Source of the DNA: Ruminococcus sp.
GTDB taxonomy: Bacteria > Bacillota > Clostridia > Oscillospirales > Ruminococcaceae
NCBI RefSeq assembly: GCF_017650195.1
Contig: NZ_JAGCFH010000076.1
Location: forward strand, 1-41,830
Direction: 5' to 3'
DNA: 41,830 nucleotides
The position numbers and the translations under genes were made by a program. How positions within the stretch are numbered: position 1 is the stretch's first letter; every line of letters begins with the position of its first letter. Below the pieces are notes generated by a model. The model saw only the letters and a list, made by a program, of their open reading frames with translations. It did not search any database and was not told where the DNA came from. Shown here piece after piece: positions 7,132 to 15,611 of the stretch.

Positions 7132-8076
7132 ATGAATTTTAAAGTAATGGGTATAACCGCAGGACGTAAAAACAGCAACAGTGAAATATTATTAAAGGAA
7201 TCGCTTCTTGCCTGTCAGGAACAGGGCGCAGAAATAACAATGATAAACCTCAGGGACTACAATATCCTTGACTGCACCGGCTGCACCTCATGTACAATGG
7301 GTATGTCCATGGGAAAAAATACAGGCTGCGTACTCGCTGATAAGGACGACAAGGACAAGATAATGCAGGTGATGCTGGATCAGGACGCTGTTATCTTCTC
7401 AGCTCCCACATACGCTCTCATGCCCTCGTCGCTCTTCCTTAAATTCATGCACAGAAACCTTGCCTATGAGACAGCTTTTCTTCAGAAGATAGGCGCTATA
7501 CAGTCTCACGACCGTGTTGGAGCTCTCATTGCTGTAGGTGGCTCATACCGTTCATGGCAGTCCCTCAGCCTTGAATGTATGCAGATAACAACAGTAACCA
7601 ACAGCTTCAAGGTAGTGGATATGTATATGGCTACTGGAGTTCCGGGCCCAGCTCAGGTCCTGCTCTATGAGGAAAAGCTCGCAAGGGCAAGGGAAATAGG
7701 CGAAAATGTAATGAAAGCTCTCAACACTCCCCCGGAAGAGCGCAAGTGGCTGGGCGATCCGGATACCGGCTGGTGTCCAAACTGCCACAGCAACAGTCTT
7801 TGTCTCGGTGATACTCAGTGGAGAGGTCTTAAGTACCCTATAGAATGTACAGTCTGCGGAGCCGGCGGCGACCTTGAAAAGACACCCGACGGCAAATGGA
7901 AGTTCGTTATCGCAGAAAATGGACTGGAACGCGACCGTACAACTGAGGAAGGACGCGGAGTACACTGCGACGAAATAGCTGAGGTACAGGGCGGCTTCTT
8001 TACTAATCCGGAGAATCATAAGCTCGTAGCCGAGAGGCTCCCCAAGTACACGAAGATACAGTTCAAAGGTCTCTGA
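7132..8076 (+). CDS. NADPH-dependent FMN reductase-like flavoprotein with C-terminal zinc ribbon
   Basis: Cytoplasmic flavodoxin-fold protein of 314 residues. The N-terminal 200 residues show the reductase pattern: GITAGRKNSNSEILLKE (phosphate-binding loop), DCTGCTSC (a cysteine cluster common in iron-sulfur flavoproteins), VIFSAPTYALMPSS, and GALIAVGGSYRSW. The C-terminal part adds CPNCHSN and CTVCGAGGD, four cysteines likely to bind zinc as in a rubredoxin-like ribbon. The start ATG at 7132 follows AAAAAGGAG. The gene is alone, ended by a strong terminator. The electron acceptor is unknown; quinone, nitro-compound or iron-sulfur redox are possible. Confidence 0.82.
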   Translation: MNFKVMGITAGRKNSNSEILLKESLLACQEQGAEITMINLRDYNILDCTGCTSCTMGMSMGKNTGCVLADKDDKDKIMQVMLDQDAVIFSAPTYALMPSSLFLKFMHRNLAYETAFLQKIGAIQSHDRVGALIAVGGSYRSWQSLSLECMQITTVTNSFKVVDMYMATGVPGPAQVLLYEEKLARAREIGENVMKALNTPPEERKWLGDPDTGWCPNCHSNSLCLGDTQWRGLKYPIECTVCGAGGDLEKTPDGKWKFVIAENGLERDRTTEEGRGVHCDEIAEVQGGFFTNPENHKLVAERLPKYTKIQFKGL

Positions 8077-8107
8077 GCTCAGGACAGCTCTGTATAATAA
8101 AAATACA

Positions 8108-8157
8108 AGCCATAGTATTTCACTTTTACTAAAAAGGAATACTATGGCTTTATTTTT
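8108..8157 (+). terminator. Intrinsic terminator of the flavoprotein gene
   Basis: A perfect 12-bp stem AGCCATAGTATT with AATACTATGGCT (8108-8119 and 8138-8149) is followed by TTATTTTT. Confidence 0.85.
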
Positions 8158-8193
8158 GCGTAATTTTTCGGTAAATAGCTTTTGGTGTGGTTT

Positions 8194-8280
8194 TTAGTCC
8201 GCTGAACGTTCGTCTTTCTTACGACCACCATAAAAGTTTTTCACTTCATTTATCAAGCCGCTGATTTGGAGCCGAAAGAA
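8194..8280 (-). pseudogene. Remnant of the 3' end of an unknown gene
   Basis: Directly after the stop of the lipoprotein xylanase, in the same frame after TGA TAG, the minus strand reads a peptide-like tail. It ends in LINEVKNFYGGRKKDERSAD and a TAA at 8196. There is no start codon or ribosome site. It looks like the C-terminus of another protein left behind when the neighbouring sequence was replaced. Confidence 0.3.
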
Positions 8281-8283
8281 CTA

Positions 8284-9588
8284 TCAGCCAGCCTTTTCTG
8301 ATCCAGAGACTTCGTCTACGTAAAAGTCTGTAAGGCTGTCGGGCGATTCAATGTAAAGCTGGAGCTTCTCGGCTCCCTCAGGTATCACATAAGCTGGATT
8401 CTCTAGAGTTATCCACTCGCCGCTCTTTGCCTTTGCAAGAGCAACCTCGTCGTACTTCTCGCCTTCATAATTATACTGCATGGTCATCTTCATGGTGACT
8501 TCTTCTCCGCTGTTCTGCATTACCTTTGCCTTGAAGCTGTACGCCTCGCCTGGCTTGTAGGTGTCACTACTGAGCATTATCGCCGCACCGTTCCAGTTAT
8601 CAGTCCTTCCGCTTACGGACAGGCACTGCTTGCCGGCATAGGCATTGTCCATATCTATAGTAACAAGCGGACCGCCTCTGGTCATCCAGTTTTCGACGCC
8701 ATTCTCAAAGCCTATCTCGAAGAAACCTACCTCCTCTGGAGTGGTATTGTCGGCGGAGTTTATCTTTGCGATAGCCTCCTTGTCAACGGTTACCTCAATA
8801 TCTTTTGCCTCGGAGTAAGTACCCTCCACCTTAAGCTCGTTCTTGTATATAGTTGCCTTGCCTTGTGACTGGTATCCCTCGATATTAAGAGCTACCTCGT
8901 ACATCTTTCCGAGCTCGAGGCCGCACTGCTTCCATGCGTCGAAATGCTTGGACACAGATATAGTGCCCTCTATCTTTGTGCCGTTTGCCTGGGGCTTTGT
9001 CTGCCTTACGCTCCAATACTGGTCAAAGGTCTGGATATCGTCTATTGAGGGCTGCTCCACTCTTGTGGTCTTGTATATATCATATACGCCGCCGTCAACC
9101 TTTACGGTACCAAGAGCCATAGGAGCTCCGGGCGGACGCCACGTTCCCCATGATTCTACTATATAATACTCTATGAGCGGCTCTCTCGTCCAGCCGTAGA
9201 CACACATATATGAATTGCCGTCAGGCTGGTAGTCTACGCCGTAATCTATGGAAATATTTCCCATTTCGTCGTAGGTCTGGGTGCAGTCATACTTCTTTCC
9301 TCGTCTGAATAGAGCGTTGTTTATGTTGCTCCACTCACAGGAGAAGCAGCCGCCACCGGGCTCAACATTAAATGTTGTATCTCCACTGTCCTTCCACAGC
9401 TCGTAATCGTAGCCGTCAGCCGTGTCTGTAACATTCTCTGTGAATACCAGTGTTTCTCTTTTTTCTGTTTCTTTTGAAGAATCAGGTTTGCTGGAGTTAC
9501 TGTTAGCACCGTTGCAGCCTGCTGATACACTCATCATGCATATAAAAGCCGTAACTATCGAGAGTTTTCTTATAAAACCTTTTAACAT
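8284..9588 (-). CDS. GH11 xylanase lipoprotein with C-terminal CBM22
   Basis: Endo-xylanase predicted to be fixed to the outer face of the membrane by a lipid anchor. The start ATG at 9588 (MLKGFIRK) follows GGAGG and gives a short signal peptide ending in the lipobox SAGC. An earlier in-frame ATG at 9615 has no ribosome site. The GH11 module shows [17 protein letters not shown] and GNSYMC. Its catalytic pair is intact: the nucleophile E140 in [12 protein letters not shown] and the acid/base E237 in [13 protein letters not shown]22 follows ([13 protein letters not shown] to [14 protein letters not shown]), which binds xylan. There is no dockerin, unlike the other xylanases here, so it probably acts apart from the cellulosome. 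Predicted length is 434 residues. Confidence 0.9.
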   Translation of the reverse strand: MLKGFIRKLSIVTAFICMMSVSAGCNGANSNSSKPDSSKETEKRETLVFTENVTDTADGYDYELWKDSGDTTFNVEPGGGCFSCEWSNINNALFRRGKKYDCTQTYDEMGNISIDYGVDYQPDGNSYMCVYGWTREPLIEYYIVESWGTWRPPGAPMALGTVKVDGGVYDIYKTTRVEQPSIDDIQTFDQYWSVRQTKPQANGTKIEGTISVSKHFDAWKQCGLELGKMYEVALNIEGYQSQGKATIYKNELKVEGTYSEAKDIEVTVDKEAIAKINSADNTTPEEVGFFEIGFENGVENWMTRGGPLVTIDMDNAYAGKQCLSVSGRTDNWNGAAIMLSSDTYKPGEAYSFKAKVMQNSGEEVTMKMTMQYNYEGEKYDEVALAKAKSGEWITLENPAYVIPEGAEKLQLYIESPDSLTDFYVDEVSGSEKAG

Positions 9589-9649
9589 CCGGTCATTGAC
9601 CTCCATTCGATTCATATTGACTGGCTAAGCGCAGTCATTACTATTATTG

Positions 9650-9677
9650 ATTGTACCATATACAAATAATTTTACAA
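9650..9677 (-). promoter_or_regulatory. Promoter of the lipoprotein xylanase gene
   Basis: Minus strand TTGTAA (9672-9677), 16 bases, TACAAT (9650-9655). Just downstream, TGACTG (9618-9623) and CAGTCA (9632-9637) form an inverted repeat that could be an operator or leader hairpin. Confidence 0.5.
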
Positions 9678-9876
9678 GTCATTTTTTGCGGCAGCTCGGT
9701 CAAATATTGCGTTCAATCACAAAGGAAGTTTTCACTTTTTACCTGTAGCAAGCGGAAATCATTGACCGCAATAAATGGTATGGCAGCTTTCACAGGATAA
9801 TCAGTCCTCTGTATCCGCTATAACTATCGTGCATAAGGCATTACAGATTGTCCTGGATATTGGTCTGGACTTAAAT

Positions 9877-9941
9877 AGTGACAAATGTCACTGAGAAAAT
9901 GACATTCATTACTTGAGAAAGGTTCGCAGAATAAATATAAT
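9877..9941 (+). promoter_or_regulatory. Promoter of the lipid operon with an upstream palindrome
   Basis: TTGAGA (9913-9918), 17 bases, TATAAT (9936-9941) lie 35 bases before the first gene. A perfect palindrome AGTGACA-AA-TGTCACT (9877-9892) ends 20 bases before the -35 box, with a further half-site-like TGACATT after it. Its position fits an activator of the CRP/FNR type or a repressor, but the protein is unknown. Nothing else of note is seen between 9678 and 9876. Confidence 0.65.
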
Positions 9942-9975
9942 AAAATCATGAGAAATCACTTTGGAGGTGCTTTTT

Positions 9976-10341
9976 ATGAAAAACAAAAATATCTTTCAGA
10001 GCATAAGGTGTGCTGCAAACGGTATCGCCGAATGCTATAAAAGCGAAAGGAACTTCATGGAGTATACGGCTATTGCCCTTTTCGTCCTGATGCTTAATAT
10101 CCTGCTCCACTGTGCAGTATGGGAGTACATTGTATTCTTCGCACTTGTGACCGCAGCCTTCTCGGCGGAGTTCCTCAACACCGCTATCGAGCGAGTTATC
10201 GACACATACGATAACACAGTAAGCGAAAAAAACCGCTTCATCAAGGACGCAGCCGCAGGCGGCGTGCTCGTGATAGCTCTGGCGTTCTTTGCATCAGAGG
10301 CCGTCATACTCGTGCCAAAGGCTCTGGCGCTGATAAAATGA
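9976..10341 (+). CDS. dgkA: DgkA-type lipid kinase (diacylglycerol or undecaprenol kinase)
   Basis: Small membrane kinase of 121 residues with three membrane helices. The family motifs are present: ERNFMEYTAIA near residues 25-35, the catalytic EFLNTAIERVID, and KDAAAGGVL near the end. In Gram-positive bacteria this family usually phosphorylates undecaprenol. The start is ATG 9976, because TTGGAGG just upstream is its ribosome site. It is the first gene of a coupled operon, and its stop overlaps the next start by four bases (ATGA). In this setting the substrate could be another isoprenoid or glycerolipid alcohol. Confidence 0.9.
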   Translation: MKNKNIFQSIRCAANGIAECYKSERNFMEYTAIALFVLMLNILLHCAVWEYIVFFALVTAAFSAEFLNTAIERVIDTYDNTVSEKNRFIKDAAAGGVLVIALAFFASEAVILVPKALALIK

Positions 10342-10934
10342 GACTGGCTTCTGAAATAGCACAGATTTATGCAACTCTGACCTCAGTCATAATTGCAGGC
10401 GTGCTGAACATGATATTCGTGAAGTTGCCGATATTCAGGGGGCTCAGCAAACCCATTGACTGCGGAAGATGTCTGAGTGACGGCAGGAGGCTATTCGGTG
10501 ACAACAAAACCTGGAAGGGCTTTCTCGGAATGGTCGCTTTGGGCGGCATATCTCAGGTGATATGGAGCACGGTATGCTGTTCTGTTCCGGCAATGGCGGA
10601 AAAAAATCAGTTCATTTCCGCTCACGGCATCAGTCTTGCAGCAAATCTCGGCGCGGGACTTATATTTGGTCTTGCTTACGCTCTCTTCGAGCTGCCGAAC
10701 AGCTTCATAAAGCGCAGGCTCGGCATTGTGGCAGGTAAAACGGACAAGGGCCTCAAAGGCGCGTTATTCTATGTAATAGACCAGATAGACTCCCTTCTAG
10801 GAGTAGTCCTCTGTCTCAGTTTCCTCTGCACTATCAGTTTCGCCCAGTACTGGCTTTACATACTTGTGGGATTTTTTACACATTCGGCTGTAAACCTGAT
10901 ACTCTATGCTCTCAGGATACGCCGGAACATATAA
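10338..10934 (+). CDS. CDP-archaeol synthase (CarS, DUF46) family protein
   Basis: Membrane protein of 198 residues with about five helices. The conserved cytoplasmic loop DGRRLFGDNKTWKGFLG (about residues 48-64) is the hallmark of the CarS family, whose archaeal members transfer CMP from CTP to a digeranylgeranylglyceryl phosphate. ELPNSFIKRRLGI and YVIDQIDSLLG also match the family. It overlaps the kinase gene by four bases and lies 15 bases before the UbiA gene. A CTP-dependent activation of a phosphorylated lipid is a reasonable inference. The true substrate in this bacterium is not known, and the name should not be taken to mean archaeol is made. Confidence 0.82.
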   Translation: MRLASEIAQIYATLTSVIIAGVLNMIFVKLPIFRGLSKPIDCGRCLSDGRRLFGDNKTWKGFLGMVALGGISQVIWSTVCCSVPAMAEKNQFISAHGISLAANLGAGLIFGLAYALFELPNSFIKRRLGIVAGKTDKGLKGALFYVIDQIDSLLGVVLCLSFLCTISFAQYWLYILVGFFTHSAVNLILYALRIRRNI

Positions 10935-10949
10935 AGGGAGGGAACTACC

Positions 10950-11864
10950 ATGTTAAAACGACTAGATATATACTTCAAGGAGATGTATCCACTCTTGCCG
11001 CGACTTCTCCTAGGATTCATAGTTTTCGGCGAGATATACTTCATCGTACTGCTCAATAACGGGATCACGAATTTCAGCATATCATTTGCCGAATTCATAG
11101 GCGGCTTCACTGTATTCAGCTTTCTGTGCTGGCTCAGGATAGCCGACGACTTCAAGGACTACGAGCTTGACTGCCGCCTTTTTTCGCAGCGTCCGCTGCC
11201 CTCTGGAAGAGTTACAAAAAAGGACCTTGCAATATTCATAACTTCGCTTATCGCGGTAACTGTACTGCTCAATTTCGTTTTCCTCAATAACTTCCTGTTC
11301 TTCCTGTTCCTTTATATTTATGGCACTCTCATGTCGTTGTGGTTCTTCCAGAAAAAGAAGATACAGAAAAGCCTTCCACTGGCACTGATAACACATAATC
11401 CGGTGCAGATGATACTGAATATATATATTATCTCCTTCACCTGCATAAAGTACGGTCTTTCAGCATTTACTCTCACCAACTTTCTTGCAATGATGACACT
11501 CTATTTTCCAGCTCTTATATGGGAGATATCCAGAAAGATAAGAGCCCCAAAGGACGAAACAGAATACGTTACCTATTCAAAGCTCTTCGGCTACAAAAAG
11601 CCAGTAAGGTTCGTCCTCATACTCACTATAGTTGATATAATCACAAATATACTCCTTGTGTACAGGCTCAGTTTGCTGTCCGTGGCAGCTCTGCTCATAA
11701 ACACCGCATGGATGACCTACAAGTTCGTAGAGTTCATGGACGACCCTACAAAGTTCAAGCTTGTTGACAAGGTGGAGAAATACACATACATACAGGAGAG
11801 CATAATGCTCATTACAGTCGCAGTCTATATCATCTCAAGCAGATCAGGAGTGATGATGTTATGA
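10950..11864 (+). CDS. UbiA-superfamily prenyltransferase
   Basis: Membrane protein of 304 residues with about eight helices. The first aspartate-rich motif is RIADDFKDYELD (about residues 62-73), followed by RPLPSGRV, typical of UbiA enzymes that transfer a prenyl group from a prenyl diphosphate to an acceptor. The second motif region is IRAPKDETEYVTYSKLFG (about residues 196-213). The start ATG follows GGGAGGGAA. The stop overlaps the dikinase start (ATGA). With CarS and DgkA homologues as neighbours, the acceptor may be a phosphorylated polyol or lipid, as in archaeal ether-lipid synthesis. Quinone or heme-type acceptors look less likely without other genes of those pathways. Confidence 0.85.
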   Translation: MLKRLDIYFKEMYPLLPRLLLGFIVFGEIYFIVLLNNGITNFSISFAEFIGGFTVFSFLCWLRIADDFKDYELDCRLFSQRPLPSGRVTKKDLAIFITSLIAVTVLLNFVFLNNFLFFLFLYIYGTLMSLWFFQKKKIQKSLPLALITHNPVQMILNIYIISFTCIKYGLSAFTLTNFLAMMTLYFPALIWEISRKIRAPKDETEYVTYSKLFGYKKPVRFVLILTIVDIITNILLVYRLSLLSVAALLINTAWMTYKFVEFMDDPTKFKLVDKVEKYTYIQESIMLITVAVYIISSRSGVMML

Positions 11865-14197
11865 TCACAGAGAAGAATTTCAGGAAATACAGAATAGGCG
11901 CAAAGGCGCAGAGACTGTTCATCATGAGAGAGAACGGTCTCAATGTTCCGGAACTGGTCTGCGTTCAGAGCGCAGACAGCCTCAGGGACTTCCCCTTCGA
12001 TATGAACGGGCTCTACTCGGTGCGCTCATCAGCTGACTGCGAGGACGGAGATTCGATGTCCTTTGCCGGACAGTTCAGCACCTGCCTCAATGTTAGAGGC
12101 ATAGAGCTCGGCAAATACGTGAGAAGGTGTCTCTCCTCGTCTGAAACGGCTGAGGAATATATGATAAGCATGGGAAAGGACCCGGAGGAAGCACATATAA
12201 CAGCTATCATACAGAAAATGGTCCCGTCTGAGCTTTCTGGCGTAATCTTTACCGCAAACCCTCAGGGCATACTCAACGAGACGGTAATAGTCGTGGGAAG
12301 AGGTCTCGGCTGTAATGTGGTGGAAGACAGGACGGACGTTACACACTATTATTACAATACCACCGATGACCTTTACTGCCTCGAAAGGCAGAACGATTCT
12401 CCCCTGCTCACCGATGAACAGCTAAAGGAGCTCATTAATATATCGAAAAAGATATGCTGTATCTTCGGCAGGCGTCAGGACATAGAGTTCGCAGTAGAAA
12501 GCGGAAAGATATACGTATTACAGTCAAGACCTGTGACTTCTCTCACCGACGACGCAGTAACCGTTCTTGACAGCAGCAATATCTCCGAGAGCTATCCCGG
12601 CATATCACTGCCCATGACGGAAAGCTTCGTCAGCGAGGTCTATTATCAAGTGTTCAGAAGCTGCATAAAAAGAGCTACAAAAAACGACGGCACTGCCGAA
12701 CGAATTGACGCTTCATTGAGGAAGATGACCGACAGTGCAAACGGCAGGATATACTACCGCATAAGCAACTGGTACGATATAATACTCCTACTCCCCTTCA
12801 GTAAAAGAATTATCCCCATATGGCAGGAAATGCTTGGAGTAAGGGATAAGGAAGTCACTCACGGTGATAAAAAAGCAGGTTTCATGACCAAGCTCAGAGT
12901 AACAACTTCCTTCTTTCAGCTTCTCTCCACAAACCGCAGGAATATGAAGGAACTGGAGGAATACTTCGGCGATGTCTATAAAAGATATTCGAACGCCATA
13001 TCTGGTACCGATGACCCGGAGACTCTTCTTGAGCTGTACTGCGGCCTCAGAGACGAACTTGCTGAGCACTGGGACTTAACACTTGTAAACGACCTGTATA
13101 CCTTCATTTTCACAGGTCTCCTCAAAAAGTGCCTTACAAGAAAATACGGCGAGAAGGGGCAGGAGCTGACAAATCTATTCATAGCTGGCAGCCGTGATAT
13201 CGAAAGTATGAGACCGGTAAAAATGCTGGCCGATATAAAGAAGTGCTTCACTGAAAGCGGCGCTCTTGACGACCTACGTTACGTGACCGACGAGGAAAGT
13301 TTTGAACGGGCTCTAAGCAAGTGCAGCAACGGCGCAAGGCTCATATCGCAGTATATTGACCTTTACGGTGACAGATGTCCCGAGGAACTGAAGCTTGAAA
13401 CAGTCACCTACCGCATGAAGCCTTATCTGCTTGCGAAAAATATCGTAAGTGCAGCAGAATGCGGAACCACAACGGAAAAAGAGCTGCCAAAGCGTGGAAT
13501 ACTCGCGGATATCTTCGCAAGAAAAGCCGCAGCAGGCATAAGACTGCGCGAAAGCTCCCGTATGTCAAGGGGAAGAATATTCGGTCTGGTTCGCGAGATT
13601 ATTAACAAGACCGCTGAGGCTCTCTGTGCTCAGGGGCGTCTCAGCAATTCCGATGATATCTACTATCTCAGATTCGATGAGCTGTTTGAAGCTGTGGGAA
13701 ATAAAAATACGGAGCTCAGAGAGCTTGTGAGAAAGCGCCGTGAGACCTACAGGAGCTTTGAAAAGCTACCGCTGTATTCAAGACTTGTATTCGCAGGTGA
13801 GCCCGTTGACAAACAGCTGGCTGACGCCTCGGCAGGAAGCCTAATAAGCGGCGACACCCTCAGGGGTATACCATGCTCTTCTGGCGATGCAGAGGGCGAG
13901 GTCCTCGTGGTGGACAAGCTCACTCCCGACCTTGACAGCGACGGGAAAATAATCGCTGCAAAAATGACTGATCCCGGCTGGGTATTCCTTCTCAGCAGGT
14001 CGGCAGGCATAGTCTCGGAAAGAGGCTCACTCCTTTCACATACGGCTATAATCTCAAGGGAACTAAAAAAACCTGCAGTCGTCGGCGTCAAGGAACTATT
14101 CTCCACTGTAAGGAACGGCGACAGGATACGCATAAACGGCTCTACGGGAACAGTGACCATACTTGAAAGAAAGATCACAATGAATGAGGCGATATAG
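11861..14197 (+). CDS. PEP-synthase-related dikinase without PEP domain (rifampin phosphotransferase-like)
   Basis: Cytoplasmic protein of 778 residues. The N-terminal 235 residues form a pyruvate-phosphate-dikinase-type ATP-grasp domain: SVRSSADCEDGDSMSFAGQF, IIQKMVPSELSGVIFTANP, DIEFAV, LQSRPVTS. A long helical middle region of about 430 residues follows. The last 110 residues are a swivelling phosphohistidine domain, GIPCSSGDAEGEV to ERGSLLSHTAIISRELKKPAVVG, with the acceptor His727. The TIM-barrel PEP/pyruvate domain of true PEP synthase is absent. The order and size match rifampin phosphotransferase, which uses ATP to give a phosphorylated product, AMP and phosphate. In this operon the substrate may be a lipid or isoprenoid alcohol rather than an antibiotic. 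Confidence 0.85.
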   Translation: MITEKNFRKYRIGAKAQRLFIMRENGLNVPELVCVQSADSLRDFPFDMNGLYSVRSSADCEDGDSMSFAGQFSTCLNVRGIELGKYVRRCLSSSETAEEYMISMGKDPEEAHITAIIQKMVPSELSGVIFTANPQGILNETVIVVGRGLGCNVVEDRTDVTHYYYNTTDDLYCLERQNDSPLLTDEQLKELINISKKICCIFGRRQDIEFAVESGKIYVLQSRPVTSLTDDAVTVLDSSNISESYPGISLPMTESFVSEVYYQVFRSCIKRATKNDGTAERIDASLRKMTDSANGRIYYRISNWYDIILLLPFSKRIIPIWQEMLGVRDKEVTHGDKKAGFMTKLRVTTSFFQLLSTNRRNMKELEEYFGDVYKRYSNAISGTDDPETLLELYCGLRDELAEHWDLTLVNDLYTFIFTGLLKKCLTRKYGEKGQELTNLFIAGSRDIESMRPVKMLADIKKCFTESGALDDLRYVTDEESFERALSKCSNGARLISQYIDLYGDRCPEELKLETVTYRMKPYLLAKNIVSAAECGTTTEKELPKRGILADIFARKAAAGIRLRESSRMSRGRIFGLVREIINKTAEALCAQGRLSNSDDIYYLRFDELFEAVGNKNTELRELVRKRRETYRSFEKLPLYSRLVFAGEPVDKQLADASAGSLISGDTLRGIPCSSGDAEGEVLVVDKLTPDLDSDGKIIAAKMTDPGWVFLLSRSAGIVSERGSLLSHTAIISRELKKPAVVGVKELFSTVRNGDRIRINGSTGTVTILERKITMNEAI

Positions 14198-14198
14198 T

Positions 14199-15281
14199 AT
14201 GAAATATACTGCATATACCTTCACGGCAGACAGCAGCAAGGAACTTGCAGATTTCCTTTCACTGCCGAAAAAGCTTTACAAAAAGAATGAGCTGCCCCAG
14301 GACAGAAAGGAGGAGAGAGCTCTCCTCCGCGGCACCCATACCCTCAGCAGGTATTTCAGGGTGATACCTGTGATAGTCAGGGACGGTAACGGAAAAGCTG
14401 CCGCAAGGTGTGCAGTGACCATATATCCTGACCGCTCCTGCGCTTACTTTGGCTTATTTGAGTGCATAAACGATAGAAACGCCGCGGAAGCTCTATTTGA
14501 ATGTGCCGAGAAAACAGCATCAGCAGAAGGCAAAATTTCACTAGTGGGACCAGTTGACTGCTCATTTTGGATACGCTACAGGCTAAAGACAGACAATTTC
14601 GGTTCACCTTACACAGGTGAGCCATACAATCCTGACTACTATGCCGGTCTCCTCGAGAGCTGCGGCTTCGACAGCTGCGGCGAGTATATATCAAATCAGT
14701 TCGGCAGGATACCAGAGGGGTACAGGGACGGAAAATTCAGCAGACGTCTCCCTCAGTTCATACAGAAAGGCTATGAGCTGAAAAGCCCGGACAGTAACAG
14801 CTTTGACCGCTGCCTCAGTGAGATATACCATCTGATAATTGAGCTTTACAGCGACTTTCAGACCTTCAGCTCAATAACCGAGGAGGAATTCACAGCACTT
14901 TACTCTCCGCTGAAACATATTGCGGACTTCTCAATGGTAAAGATAGCTTATTTCAAGGGGGAAGCTGTGGGATTCTTCGTATCGATACCCGATATTGGCA
15001 ATGCCGCAAGGGGAAGTCTCACTCCCTCAAAGCTGATGAGGATACTTCGCACTAAGAGAAAATGCAGTCAGTATATACTCCTCTACCTAGGCATAAAGCC
15101 TGAGCACAAAGGGCTTGGTAAGGCGCTCACTGACGAGCTGTGCCGCACCCTGGCGGGAAACGGTGCTGAATCCGTAGGGGCTCTCATACGCGCAGGAAAG
15201 GTGAACGGTAGCTATTTTAGCAAGCTCGTTCAGAAAAAATACGAGTACAAACTTTATAGCAGGGAGGTCTCTCCCTGCTGA
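14199..15281 (+). CDS. GNAT-fold N-acyltransferase-like protein
   Basis: Protein of 360 residues with an N-terminal region of the type FGLFECINDRNAAEALFECAEKTA and GPVDCSFWIRYRLKTDNFGSP. The C-terminal GNAT half contains the acetyl-CoA loop YLGIKPEHKGLGKALTDEL. This layout is known from large uncharacterised GNAT proteins. The start is ATG 14199, one base after the dikinase stop, with GAGG upstream inside that gene. Its place as last gene suggests it acylates an amine made or carried by the lipid of this pathway, but no substrate is known. Confidence 0.78.
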   Translation: MKYTAYTFTADSSKELADFLSLPKKLYKKNELPQDRKEERALLRGTHTLSRYFRVIPVIVRDGNGKAAARCAVTIYPDRSCAYFGLFECINDRNAAEALFECAEKTASAEGKISLVGPVDCSFWIRYRLKTDNFGSPYTGEPYNPDYYAGLLESCGFDSCGEYISNQFGRIPEGYRDGKFSRRLPQFIQKGYELKSPDSNSFDRCLSEIYHLIIELYSDFQTFSSITEEEFTALYSPLKHIADFSMVKIAYFKGEAVGFFVSIPDIGNAARGSLTPSKLMRILRTKRKCSQYILLYLGIKPEHKGLGKALTDELCRTLAGNGAESVGALIRAGKVNGSYFSKLVQKKYEYKLYSREVSPC

Positions 15282-15336
15282 AGATTAAGAATAAAATCAA
15301 CGTTAAGTATGCCGCCGCATGGCGGCATATTTTTTT
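15258..15336 (+). terminator. Terminator of the lipid operon, preceded by a hairpin over the last codons
   Basis: TATGCCGCC and GGCGGCATA (15308-15316 and 15321-15329) form a stem with a four-base loop followed by TTTTTTT. In front of it, AGCAGGGAG-GTCT-CTCCCTGCT (15258-15279) makes a perfect 9-bp hairpin that covers the stop codon region of the GNAT gene. Confidence 0.85.
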
Positions 15337-15418
15337 ACCTTTCCAAAACACGGAGCGATGTGACTAACGCCCCATACAATAGCCTAACGGCTCAAATCAA
15401 ATTTTAACCGCGCAGACG

Positions 15419-15447
15419 TTGATTTCTGATGCATTTCATGGTATAAT
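15419..15447 (+). promoter_or_regulatory. Sigma-A-like promoter of the ECF sigma/dockerin-protein operon
   Basis: TTGATT (15419-15424), 17 bases, TATAAT (15442-15447), about 160 bases before the sigma-factor start. Between 15448 and 15600 I see no other clear element; an ECF-type autoregulated promoter could lie there but cannot be recognised without knowing its box. Confidence 0.65.
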
Positions 15448-15611
15448 TATTATGAGTAAGTATGCGTTAACCGCAGCAAAAAAAGATCATGGTCAGGGAT
15501 CGTTTGGCTATGCAAACAATTTTATGAAGAAAATTTCAGTATCACTAAGATAATCAGTAAATTTTTACGTCTAATATTATGAAAGGCGAAATTTTCAGAA
15601 AGGAGCCTGTC

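Noticed and set aside
10338-11864. Complete archaeal-type ether lipid synthesis
   Set aside because: Only CarS- and UbiA-family homologues are present; no glycerol-1-phosphate dehydrogenase or GGGP synthase is seen in the window.
11861-14197. PEP synthase as the name for the 778-residue protein
   Set aside because: The PEP/pyruvate-binding barrel is absent; only the ATP-grasp and phosphohistidine domains are present.
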